Shown here piece after piece: positions 8,428 through 15,732 of a DNA stretch of 64,000 bases. This DNA is from Flavobacterium sp. GT3R68 (lineage in GTDB: Bacteria; Bacteroidota; Bacteroidia; Flavobacteriales; Flavobacteriaceae): assembly GCF_007109225.1 (NCBI RefSeq), contig NZ_VJZK01000002.1, positions 186,001 to 250,000 on the forward strand, read 5' to 3'. The notes under the pieces were generated by a model, which was not told the DNA's origin, ran no database searches, and was given only the letters and a program-made list of their open reading frames with translations. Made by a program: the position numbers and the translations under genes. Position 1 is the first letter of the stretch. The number at the start of each line of letters is the position of its first letter.

Positions 8428-9504
8428 ATGACAACTCAATCATCAATCAAAATCACATTATTAGCATTCACCATATTTTTGACATCGCAAATTAGCAATG
8501 CACAGCAGAATATTAAAATCGAGCACAAACCTGAGCGTCCGTTAAAAGAGAAAACAGGGAGTAATTATAGTCTCAATTTTGATTTTGTTGTCGAAAATAA
8601 TTCGGCTGACACGTTACGACTGACACGATTGGAAGTGCGGTTGCTGGATAAAAACAATATCGTTATCCAACAAAAGTTCCTTGACAATAACGGTACGGCA
8701 CCAAGTATCAATACCATCCCTTCCATTCAATGGGATGGCGTTTCGAAAAGTATGTTGTTCAACCCGTTTCCGGAAATTAATCCGGTAACGGAAAAGCTCG
8801 AGTATATCTTTACTTTCAATGACAACATAGAAGTAAAAGATGTTGTAACCCCAAAAAATTACGAACAAGTTCAGGAATTTATCCTGCCACTTAAAAATAG
8901 GATTTTAGTCTATGACGGACACGATTTCTATTCGCACCACCGACGCTTTAATTACGAATTCGTTCCTATCAAACAATTGGGATTCACAGGAAACTTCATG
9001 CGTTATGCCTATGATTTTGTTCCCTTGAATGCAGATGGAAAACAATTTGCAAATAAAGGGGAAAACAACACCGACTGGTATGGATTTGGAACTGATGTAC
9101 TTGCGGTAGCAGATGGAGAAATTGTCGCCTTGGAAACCAACCAGAAAGACGATAAAAAGTTCGATATTCCGGCTTTGAAAAACAACCCGTTAGCCTTGTA
9201 TGGTAATTATGTCGTCATCAAACATAGTGACAATGTTTACAGCATGTGTGGTCATTTACAAAATCAAAGCTCAGCCTCTCTGAAGGTGGGTGATAAAATT
9301 AAAAAAGGTAAAAAAATTGGCGCTATAGGAACATCAGGAAGTGCATTTTTTCCGCATCTGCATTTTGAAGTGCGGAATACGATCGGACATGAATCGGAAG
9401 GTATACCGTCCTATTTTAACAATTATTCCCTAATTTTGGGTTCTATAAAGAAAGACATTAACAAAGGAACCCTTGCAACCGGGGATATTATTCAATCAAA
9501 ATAA
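8428..9504 (+). CDS. M23-family peptidase domain protein, one zinc ligand replaced
   Basis: 358 residues with a signal peptide ending near ISNAQQ (about residue 25). Residues 30-150 form an N-terminal beta domain. The LytM/M23 fold covers about 185-320, with GH276L and the HLHFEV motif (H310, H312). The first ligand position of the usual HxxxD is Arg: R192-Y-A-Y-D196. M23 enzymes need this His for zinc, so catalysis is doubtful unless another residue substitutes (H170 and H171 lie shortly before). It could act as a peptidoglycan-binding or regulatory protein. Part of the PadR-PspC operon. Confidence 0.85.
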   Translation: MTTQSSIKITLLAFTIFLTSQISNAQQNIKIEHKPERPLKEKTGSNYSLNFDFVVENNSADTLRLTRLEVRLLDKNNIVIQQKFLDNNGTAPSINTIPSIQWDGVSKSMLFNPFPEINPVTEKLEYIFTFNDNIEVKDVVTPKNYEQVQEFILPLKNRILVYDGHDFYSHHRRFNYEFVPIKQLGFTGNFMRYAYDFVPLNADGKQFANKGENNTDWYGFGTDVLAVADGEIVALETNQKDDKKFDIPALKNNPLALYGNYVVIKHSDNVYSMCGHLQNQSSASLKVGDKIKKGKKIGAIGTSGSAFFPHLHFEVRNTIGHESEGIPSYFNNYSLILGSIKKDINKGTLATGDIIQSK

Positions 9505-9529
9505 TTAAGCAACCATAAAACACAAACTC

Positions 9530-10261
9530 ATGATTAATTTTTTAAAACTTTCCGGCAAAGTAGCAGCAATTGCATCAGTAGCACTAGTATTTACATCTTG
9601 TAAAGCTGATTTTGGGGGCATAGACGGAAACGGAAATGTTACTACGGAAAACAGAAGTACAACTGGTGACTTTGCAAGTATTGAAGCCAGCAATGGCCTG
9701 GATGTGTACTTGGAACAGTCCGCCGCCAGATCAATTACCGTGGAGGCCGATCAAAACCTGCAGGAGCATATCATCACTAAAGTGGAAAACGGGGTTCTGA
9801 TAGTAGAAACTGATGTAAGTATTGATGAGTCGAAAGCAAAAAAAATAACCGTGAAATTACCGAATATCAGCTCTGTAAAATCAACAAGCGGTTCAAGAGT
9901 TTCTGCTAATAATATTTTAAAGAGCGAAGCACTTAAATTGGATTCGGCTAGCGGAAGCGAAATCGAATTAGCTCTTGAAGTAGATACCATAACCTGTGAA
10001 GCTTCCAGCGGAAGTAACATTACTATCAGTGGAAAAGCATTAAGCCTGCAAACTTCGTCTTCCAGCGGAAGCGAAATCAATGCCGAAAAATTATTGGCAA
10101 ACGAAGTATCTTCACACACCAGCAGCGGAAGCTCCACAAGTGTGCACCCAATTGTCAGTTTAAAGGCGAAAGCATCCAGCGGAAGTTCTATCAATTACAA
10201 TAATATTCCCAAGTCAATCGCCAAAGAAGAAAATTCGGGAGGCAGTATTTCTCAGGAATAA
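9530..10261 (+). CDS. DUF2807 (head GIN domain) lipoprotein
   Basis: 243 residues. A lipoprotein signal peptide ends at C24 (lipobox FTSC). The rest is a DUF2807 right-handed beta-helix, which begins with the usual FASIEASNGLDVYLEQ. The second half carries a repeated SSGS(E/S/N)I motif about every 20 residues, one per helical turn. The function is unknown; such proteins are predicted to sit on the cell surface or in the periplasm. It lies 25 bases after the M23 gene in the PadR-PspC cluster. Confidence 0.9.
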   Translation: MINFLKLSGKVAAIASVALVFTSCKADFGGIDGNGNVTTENRSTTGDFASIEASNGLDVYLEQSAARSITVEADQNLQEHIITKVENGVLIVETDVSIDESKAKKITVKLPNISSVKSTSGSRVSANNILKSEALKLDSASGSEIELALEVDTITCEASSGSNITISGKALSLQTSSSSGSEINAEKLLANEVSSHTSSGSSTSVHPIVSLKAKASSGSSINYNNIPKSIAKEENSGGSISQE

Positions 10262-10273
10262 CCAAAAACAATC

Positions 10274-10328
10274 AACAATCAATCAACAATCAATCAACAA
10301 TCAATCAACAATCAAACAACAATCAAAC
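10274..10328 (+). repeat. Five tandem 11-bp repeats before a start codon
   Basis: Three units of AACAATCAATC (10274-10306) are followed by two of AACAATCAAAC (10307-10328), ending one base before the ATG at 10330. The run is unstructured and free of G. It probably forms the 5' leader or ribosome-loading region of the next gene, and its unit length makes copy-number change by slippage likely. Confidence 0.9.
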
Positions 10329-10329
10329 A

Positions 10330-10686
10330 ATGAAAAACATTTTTTTTAAAGCCGCATTTATTTTGGCATTAGCTTTTGGAGCTTCATCTGTTCAGGCACA
10401 ACAGCAAAAATCAGCTGCCCTGACTGCGAATAAAGCAGCATCAAAGTACGAAAGTTATTTAGGCCAGTTTTCAAGTAAACAGGCCCCTTTTAAAATAGTC
10501 TTATCCGACATTAAAGGTGATCTTGTGGCTACTCCAACCGGGGATATGCCTCCGGTTATCCTGGATTTAATCGGTAAAGACAAGTTTATTGTGGAAACGG
10601 AAGGTCTTGAATTCCAGTTCAATGAAGCTAAAACGGAGTTTACTGTGAGCAAAAGAGACGAAACCTATTTGTTTACAAGGGATTAG
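10330..10686 (+). CDS. Small secreted protein, homologous to the C-terminal domain of the M1 peptidase downstream
   Basis: 118 residues with a signal peptide cleaved near SVQAQQ (about residue 24). The mature domain (about 42-118, starting YLGQFSSKQ and ending YLFTRD) aligns along its length with the last 75 residues of the neighbouring M1 peptidase (YLGNYSSKQ to FFFTRV), with roughly 35 of 75 positions identical by eye. So the same small domain exists here alone and as a fusion 2 kb away. It may be a DUF3471-like beta domain; function unknown. It has its own terminator. Confidence 0.8.
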   Translation: MKNIFFKAAFILALAFGASSVQAQQQKSAALTANKAASKYESYLGQFSSKQAPFKIVLSDIKGDLVATPTGDMPPVILDLIGKDKFIVETEGLEFQFNEAKTEFTVSKRDETYLFTRD

Positions 10687-10703
10687 GCTTTAATTCATAA
10701 TGA

Positions 10704-10739
10704 AAAAAAACGCAAACTGAGAAGTTTAGCGTTTTTTTT
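10704..10739 (+). terminator. Terminator after the small secreted protein gene
   Basis: Stem AACGCAAACT / AGTTTAGCGTT with a short loop and a following run of T. It separates the PadR-PspC-DUF2807 transcript from the M1 peptidase gene. Confidence 0.8.
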
Positions 10740-10800
10740 ATTTCTTATTACGAAAATATGTCAGAAAATTAGTCACAATATACACCCGTTTTTAAAAATC

Positions 10801-10822
10801 AATCAATAATCAATCAATAATC
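10801..10822 (+). repeat. Two tandem 11-bp repeats before the M1 peptidase start
   Basis: Two perfect units of AATCAATAATC, four bases before the ATG at 10827. The unit is a rotated, one-base variant of the 11-bp unit in the preceding gene's leader, so the two leaders share one repeat family. Confidence 0.8.
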
Positions 10823-10826
10823 AACT

Positions 10827-13094
10827 ATGAAAAACAATCCAATCAAAAGAAACAAAATCTTAGCTGTGCTATACGTAGCCCTAAGCTTTGGGATGACAGT
10901 ACAGGCCCAAGAAAAACCAGCAGAAAAAGCAATTTCAAAATACGATTATACTGCTGTCTTTGGACCGAATTTTTATACCAAAAACAGCACCCCAACCCAT
11001 TCCGCAAGTGGCCAGCCGGGTGCGAAATACTGGCAAAATAAAGCCGATTACCAGTTAACGGCAACCCTGAACGAAAAAAACAATGAGATTATCGGTTCAG
11101 AGATTTTAACCTATACCAATAACAGCCCGGACAAAATTTCTTTTTTATGGCTGAATGTAGATCAGAATTTATTCGAAAAAGGCTCCCGCGGAATGGCTAC
11201 AACACCTGTAAGAGGAAGTAGGAATGGTAGCAATGGTCAGGTTTTTGACGGGGGCCATAAAATCAAATCCGTAAAAATACTGACCAAAAAAAGAGGCAAA
11301 CTGACAGAGACAGCTGCGCAATTTGAAATTACAGATACCAGAATGCAGGTTTTTCTTCCGGAAGATTTGGATTCAGATGGAGGAACTGTATCTCTTAAAA
11401 TTGAATTCTCGTTTATTTCCCCAAATTTTGGTGCAGACAGAATGGGTGTTTTGGAAACAAAAAACGGTAAAATTTTTACAATAGCGCAATGGTATCCGAC
11501 CATGTGTGTGTATGATGATGTACTGGGCTGGAACACAATGCCCTATCTGGGCGCTGGTGAATTTTATATGGAATACGGCGATTTTGAAGTTAACATTACA
11601 GCTCCCGCCAATCATATAGTAGTTTGTTCAGGAGAATTAATGAATCCGTCAGAAGTGTATACACCAGAGCAACAAAAACGTTGGGCGGCAGCTTTACAAA
11701 GCGATAACACGGTGATGATCCGTTCATCTGAAGAAATCTTAAACCCAGCTTCCCGCCCATCTGGAAAATCAACTTTGACATGGCGTTTTAAAATGACGAA
11801 CAGTCGCGATGTTTCCTGGGCTTCTTCAACAGCTTTCATTGTGGATGCCGCAAAAATCAATTTGCCAAGCGGTAAAAAATCATTAGCCATATCGGCATAC
11901 CCTATCGAAAGTTCCGGCGAGAAAGCTTGGGGAAGATCGACCGAATATACGAAAACCTCCATCGAAAATTATTCCAAAAGATGGTTCGAATATCCGTACC
12001 CGGCAGCCATAAACGTAGCTGGAATTGCAGGCGGAATGGAATACCCCGGAATTGTTTTTTGCAACTACGAAATGAAAGGACAAGAATTATGGGAAGTTAC
12101 CGATCATGAATTCGGCCACATTTGGTTCCCGATGATTGTAGGCTCCAACGAACGCCAATTTGCCTGGATGGATGAAGGATTCAACACTTTTATCAACACT
12201 TTGAGTTCAGTCGATTTCAACAAAGGGGAATACAAATCACGTGTAAAAAATATGCACCGGATGGCTAAGGTCTTCACCAACCCGGAGTTAGAACCTATTA
12301 TGACCATACCCGACGGATTAAAAAACAGGAATTTAGGGATTTTGGCTTATGAAAAACCATCTTCAGGATTGGTAATGTTACGGGAACAGGTATTAGGCAC
12401 AGAAAAATTTGACAGGGCATTCAGGATTTATATCGCCAGATGGGCCTTTAAGCACCCTACTCCGGATGACTTTTTCAGAACAATGGAAAATGCAGCGGGA
12501 GAAAACTTAAACTGGTTCTGGAGAGGCTGGTTTGTAAATAATTGGCGTTTAGACCAGGGAATTACTAAAGTAGAATATGTGCAAAACGACCCGAAACTGG
12601 GGGCAATTATTACTATTGAAAACCTGGAAAAAATGGCGATGCCTGTAACCGTAGAAATTAAAACCAAAAGCGGAGCAGTGAGCCGTATGCAACTTCCGGT
12701 TGAAATCTGGCAACGCACTGCAACCTGGTCATTTAAAAATGCTGCTACTGAAGAAATTGAATCAATCACTTTAGATCCGGATCATGTCCTGCCTGATTCC
12801 GACAGCGCCAATAACGTTTGGAATGCAGAGAAAAGTGAAGTAAAAAAAGGGGTCGCTTTAACAGGTTATCTCGGAAATTACTCCAGTAAACAAATTCCAT
12901 TGAAAATTGCTTTTACAGAAAATAACGGAACGCTCGTGGGCACCCCGGAAGGCGACTCGGGACTTTCTTTTGATTCTATTGGTAAAGATAGATTTGGTGC
13001 TGAACAGGCAGGAATTGAAATTCAGTTCACTGAAAGTAAAAAGGAATTTACCTTAAAAATGAACGGTCAGGAATTCTTCTTTACCAGGGTTTAA
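10827..13094 (+). CDS. M1 family zinc aminopeptidase-like protein, secreted
   Basis: 755 residues with a signal peptide ending near VQAQE. The gluzincin site is complete: GGMEYPG (the GxMEN-like exopeptidase motif), H427-E-F-G-H431 and the downstream ligand in WMDEGFNTF. The catalytic domain is followed by a beta domain, and then an extra C-terminal domain of about 75 residues (YLGNYSSKQ onward) shared with the small secreted protein encoded just upstream. It is probably a periplasmic or outer-membrane peptidase. It is preceded by the 11-bp leader repeats and followed by a strong terminator. Confidence 0.93.
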   Translation: MKNNPIKRNKILAVLYVALSFGMTVQAQEKPAEKAISKYDYTAVFGPNFYTKNSTPTHSASGQPGAKYWQNKADYQLTATLNEKNNEIIGSEILTYTNNSPDKISFLWLNVDQNLFEKGSRGMATTPVRGSRNGSNGQVFDGGHKIKSVKILTKKRGKLTETAAQFEITDTRMQVFLPEDLDSDGGTVSLKIEFSFISPNFGADRMGVLETKNGKIFTIAQWYPTMCVYDDVLGWNTMPYLGAGEFYMEYGDFEVNITAPANHIVVCSGELMNPSEVYTPEQQKRWAAALQSDNTVMIRSSEEILNPASRPSGKSTLTWRFKMTNSRDVSWASSTAFIVDAAKINLPSGKKSLAISAYPIESSGEKAWGRSTEYTKTSIENYSKRWFEYPYPAAINVAGIAGGMEYPGIVFCNYEMKGQELWEVTDHEFGHIWFPMIVGSNERQFAWMDEGFNTFINTLSSVDFNKGEYKSRVKNMHRMAKVFTNPELEPIMTIPDGLKNRNLGILAYEKPSSGLVMLREQVLGTEKFDRAFRIYIARWAFKHPTPDDFFRTMENAAGENLNWFWRGWFVNNWRLDQGITKVEYVQNDPKLGAIITIENLEKMAMPVTVEIKTKSGAVSRMQLPVEIWQRTATWSFKNAATEEIESITLDPDHVLPDSDSANNVWNAEKSEVKKGVALTGYLGNYSSKQIPLKIAFTENNGTLVGTPEGDSGLSFDSIGKDRFGAEQAGIEIQFTESKKEFTLKMNGQEFFFTRV

Positions 13095-13118
13095 AATCAT
13101 CCCGATGCCAATTTGAAT

Positions 13119-13156
13119 AAAAAAACATCCGAATCGCAATTCGGGTGTTTTTTTTT
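13119..13156 (+). terminator. Terminator after the M1 peptidase gene
   Basis: Stem ACATCCGAAT / ATTCGGGTGT with loop CGC and a run of T on the plus strand. It is directly followed by a -7 box for the next gene. Confidence 0.85.
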
Positions 13157-13157
13157 A

Positions 13158-13165
13158 TATTTTTG
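13158..13165 (+). promoter_or_regulatory. -7 promoter box of the second DUF2807 gene
   Basis: TATTTTTG is an exact TAnnTTTG match 16 bases before the ATG at 13182. It abuts the preceding terminator, and the short leader implies near-leaderless translation. No clear -33 TTG at standard spacing. Confidence 0.45.
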
Positions 13166-13181
13166 ACAAAACCAATTAGCC

Positions 13182-14024
13182 ATGATGATGAAAAAAATTA
13201 CTATTCTACTGATCGCCGTTTTATTTACGGCTGTATCATTTGGACAAAAAAGAGAAAAAGTTAAGGGATCCAAAATCGTGACGGTGGAGCAGAAAGAAAT
13301 TGGCTCATTTGAAAATTTAGAAGTCGAGGATAATCTGGAAGTATTTCTTGTCAAAGGAGATAAATGTGCCCTGGAGATTGATGCTGACGAAAACCTGCAT
13401 AATGTGATTAATATTAGTTTAACCGGAAATACATTGCGCCTGACCACGGCAAAGGAAGTTTCAGGATTTAAAAAATTCAGCGTGAAAGTAACCTATACGG
13501 ATGACTTCAAAATGCTGATTGCAAAACATGAAGCAAGCGTGACTACTTTGGCTGATCTGACTTTGAATAATTGCACCTTTAAAAGTTTCGACTATTCAAA
13601 AATATTTACCAATGTGAAAGGGAAATCTTTCACACTAATGGCCAATGATAAATCAAAAGTAGAACTGAACCTGAAAACGGAAGATGCCATAATCGAATTA
13701 AGCAAAAATGCGCAGTTGAAAGCGATGATCGTTTCTGCAAAATTGAAATTGGATATCTACCAAAAGGCAACTGCTGTTCTTGAAGGAGATGTGACCGATT
13801 TAAAACTTCGTGTGGACAACAGTTCGAACTTCACAGGAAAAAACCTGACCGCTAAAAATGCAATGATCGTTGCCGAAGGAAATACCATCTGTAGCGTAAA
13901 CGTTACCACAAATGCTATTGTGGAAGCTTCCGGAAAATCGGAAATCCAGTTCTTTGGTGATGCCAAAATTGAACTGAAGAAATTTACCGAAAACACCGTG
14001 ATTATGAAAAAATCATTGAAATAA
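13182..14024 (+). CDS. DUF2807 (head GIN domain) secreted protein
   Basis: 280 residues with an N-terminal signal peptide ending near SFGQK (about residue 22) and no lipobox. The DUF2807 region begins IGSFENLEVEDNLEVFLVKG and continues as a repetitive beta-helix. It is a divergent paralogue of the lipoprotein encoded at 9530, without the SSGS repeats. Function unknown; probably periplasmic or surface. It is separated from the PspC cluster by two terminators and so likely has its own promoter. Confidence 0.87.
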   Translation: MMMKKITILLIAVLFTAVSFGQKREKVKGSKIVTVEQKEIGSFENLEVEDNLEVFLVKGDKCALEIDADENLHNVINISLTGNTLRLTTAKEVSGFKKFSVKVTYTDDFKMLIAKHEASVTTLADLTLNNCTFKSFDYSKIFTNVKGKSFTLMANDKSKVELNLKTEDAIIELSKNAQLKAMIVSAKLKLDIYQKATAVLEGDVTDLKLRVDNSSNFTGKNLTAKNAMIVAEGNTICSVNVTTNAIVEASGKSEIQFFGDAKIELKKFTENTVIMKKSLK

Positions 14025-14044
14025 TCGAGATAAAAAAATAGAAT

Positions 14045-14081
14045 AAAAAAATCCCATTCGCCGCGGCGAATGGGATTTTTT
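14045..14081. terminator. Bidirectional terminator between convergent genes
   Basis: A near-perfect palindrome, ATCCCATTCGCC-GC-GGCGAATGGGAT, flanked by A and T runs. It serves both the DUF2807 gene (rightward) and trxB (leftward). Confidence 0.9.
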
Positions 14082-14095
14082 ATTTAACAATTGGA

Positions 14096-15043
14096 TTATT
14101 CCAATGTTGACAAATATCTCTCCGCATCCAAAGCTGCCATACAACCTGTACCGGCTGCAGTAACGGCCTGACGGTATACATGATCCGCTGCGTCGCCCGC
14201 TACAAAAACTCCGGGAACATTGGTCTGTGCCGTTCCGGGTTTGTTGATGATATAACCGGTTTCATCAAGGGTGATATAATCCTTAAATATATCGGTGTTT
14301 GGTTTATGACCAATAGCCACGAAGAAACCTGTCGCGGGGATATCAATAATTTCCCCGGTGGTTTTGTTTTTCGCCTGAACACTGGTTACGACCTGCCCGT
14401 CTCCTAAAACTTCAACGGTATCATGATTCATTAAAATAGTAATATTCTCTGTTTTGCGAACGCGGTCTTCCATAATTTTGGAAGCCCTGAAATGCTCGCT
14501 TCTAACCAACATCGTCACCTTAGAACACATTTTTGATAAATAATGTGCTTCCTCACAAGCGGAATCCCCTGCTCCTACTATGACCACTTCCTGATTTCTG
14601 TAGAAAAACCCGTCGCAGATAGCACAAGCCGAAACACCTCCACCAGTTAATAAGTAATGTTGCTCTGACTGTAAGCCTAAATATTTAGCCGCAGCACCGG
14701 TCGAAATAATTACTGTTTCACAGTGTAGTTCTTTAACGTCATTGATCCATACTTTAAGGACTTCTCCGCTGAAATCAACTTTGGTTGCCCAGCCTTCACG
14801 TACCGCAGTTCCAAAACGCTCAGCCTGTCCTTGCAGCTGCACCATCATTTCAGGACCTGTTACCCCGTCAGGATATCCCGGGAAATTCTCTACTTCATTT
14901 GTAGTGGTCAATTGTCCACCAGGTTGTATTCCTTGGTATAAAACAGGATGCATATTAGCTCTGGCAGCATAAATAGCGGCTGTATAACCTGCTGGCCCCG
15001 AACCTATAATAAGACATTTTATTTTTTCGATTGTATCTGACAT
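14096..15043 (-). CDS. trxB: Thioredoxin-disulfide reductase
   Basis: 315-residue flavoprotein that reduces thioredoxin with NADPH. FAD-binding GSGPAGYTAAIYAARA lies near residues 15-30, the redox-active pair is C140-A-I-C143, the NADPH-binding site reads VVIGAGDSACEEA (with GAGDSA), and the C-terminal FAD motif ends in FVAGDAAD. Length and order of domains are those of low-Mr bacterial TrxB. Single gene with its own promoter. Confidence 0.97.
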   Translation of the reverse strand: MSDTIEKIKCLIIGSGPAGYTAAIYAARANMHPVLYQGIQPGGQLTTTNEVENFPGYPDGVTGPEMMVQLQGQAERFGTAVREGWATKVDFSGEVLKVWINDVKELHCETVIISTGAAAKYLGLQSEQHYLLTGGGVSACAICDGFFYRNQEVVIVGAGDSACEEAHYLSKMCSKVTMLVRSEHFRASKIMEDRVRKTENITILMNHDTVEVLGDGQVVTSVQAKNKTTGEIIDIPATGFFVAIGHKPNTDIFKDYITLDETGYIINKPGTAQTNVPGVFVAGDAADHVYRQAVTAAGTGCMAALDAERYLSTLE

Positions 15044-15065
15044 AGTATATTCATTTTTGAAGTCG

Positions 15066-15100
15066 CAAATGTAAGTTTTAATTGAAATAGTTTGATCAAA
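15066..15100 (-). promoter_or_regulatory. Promoter of trxB
   Basis: On the minus strand: TTTG (15097-15100), 23 bases, TACATTTG (15066-15073). The -7 box is exact; the spacing is at the long end for this promoter class. Confidence 0.55.
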
Positions 15101-15154
15101 AAAATATCACATTTAACTATTCAAAAATAAAATTATCCTATTTCCGGGGAATTA

Positions 15155-15184
15155 TTGTTTAAACAAAAAAGTTTGCTATATTTG
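15155..15184 (+). promoter_or_regulatory. Promoter upstream of the tRNA-Pro locus
   Basis: TTG (15155-15157), 19 bases, TATATTTG (15177-15184). Transcription should begin just before the degenerate tRNA copy at 15195. It is the only convincing promoter I see upstream of the intact tRNA at 15514. Confidence 0.7.
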
Positions 15185-15194
15185 CACCGCGTTA

Positions 15195-15265
15195 CGGGGT
15201 GTAGCGTAGCTCGGTTATCGCGTCCCGCGGGGCGGGAAGACGCAGATAGAAAACCTCTAAGAAAT
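15195..15265 (+). pseudogene. Degenerate tRNA-Pro copy
   Basis: The first 28 bases (15195-15222) are identical to the first 28 bases of the intact tRNA-Pro at 15514, starting exactly at mature position 1. After that the copy diverges. It keeps a 5-bp anticodon-arm-like hairpin (TCCCG / CGGGA, 15223-15237) with only a 5-base loop, and a length-matched T-arm (GCAGA, 7 bases, CCTCT) that cannot pair properly. The 3' acceptor strand and CCA are lost. It cannot give a functional tRNA. Confidence 0.75.
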
Positions 15266-15268
15266 ATT

Positions 15269-15509
15269 ATGTACTTAGTATATTTTATATAGTGAAAGTT
15301 CTTTAAAATATTACACAGGTCAAACTGATAATCTGGAAAGTAGATTATATAGACATAATTCTGGTTTAAGTATTTCTACTAAATCAGGGAAACCTTGGAA
15401 ATTGATTTATCACAACCAATTTTCAACACGCTCAGAAGCAATGCTTATCGAGCTAAAAATTAAAAAAAGAGGAGCCAAAAGATATCTTCAAGATATTGGT
15501 TTCTTTTAA
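15269..15509 (+). pseudogene. GIY-YIG nuclease gene with a 5' frameshift
   Basis: From the codons for YILYSES to the TAA at 15507-15509, one frame encodes a nearly complete single-domain GIY-YIG protein: YIL followed ten residues later by YYTG, then LESRLYRHNSG with the conserved Arg, KPWKLIYHNQF, and SEAMLIELKIKKRG with the catalytic Glu. The only ATG (15269, MYL) is in a different frame; the span is 80 codons plus one base, so a single-base insertion near 15276-15280 separates start and domain. Single-domain GIY-YIG proteins of about 80-100 residues are common in flavobacteria. It sits between the degenerate and intact tRNA-Pro copies. Confidence 0.75.
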
Positions 15510-15513
15510 CATT

Positions 15514-15591
15514 CGGGGTGTAGCGTAGCTCGGTTATCGCGCCTGCTTTGGGAGCAGGAGGCCGCAGGTTCGAATCCTGCCACCCCGACCA
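15514..15591 (+). tRNA. tRNA-Pro (anticodon TGG)
   Basis: A 78-base cloverleaf. Acceptor CGGGGTG pairs with CACCCCG, the anticodon stem is CCTGC / GCAGG around loop TTTGGGA (anticodon TGG), the T-arm is GCAGG-TTCGAAT-CCTGC, the discriminator is A, and CCA is encoded. The D-stem is short (GCG/CGC). A terminator follows 20 bases downstream. Confidence 0.97.
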
Positions 15592-15611
15592 ATTTATTGT
15601 CAATTCATACT

Positions 15612-15642
15612 AAAGCCTGTAAATATTTTTACAGGCTTTTTT
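15612..15642 (+). terminator. Terminator after tRNA-Pro
   Basis: Stem AAAGCCTGTAAA / TTTACAGGCTTT with a four-base loop and a following T-run. Confidence 0.9.
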
Positions 15643-15696
15643 ATTTCTTATTCTCAAACATTTCCAAAAAACAAGCCCTCAGTTTCTATTAATTAC

Positions 15697-15704
15697 TATT
15701 TTTG
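15697..15704 (+). promoter_or_regulatory. -7 promoter box of udk
   Basis: TATTTTTG, an exact TAnnTTTG match 28 bases before the udk ATG. No clear TTG at -33. Confidence 0.45.
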
Positions 15705-15732
15705 TGCCTACAAAACACAACACAACTATTTT

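Noticed and set aside
10261-10330. Tandem repeats at 10274-10328 as a CRISPR array
   Set aside because: Units are 11 bp with no spacers and no cas genes nearby; this is a leader microsatellite.
13097-13447. 116-codon open frame on the minus strand
   Set aside because: Antisense to the DUF2807 gene and its terminator, low-complexity Ser/Thr/Leu-rich translation, no start context.
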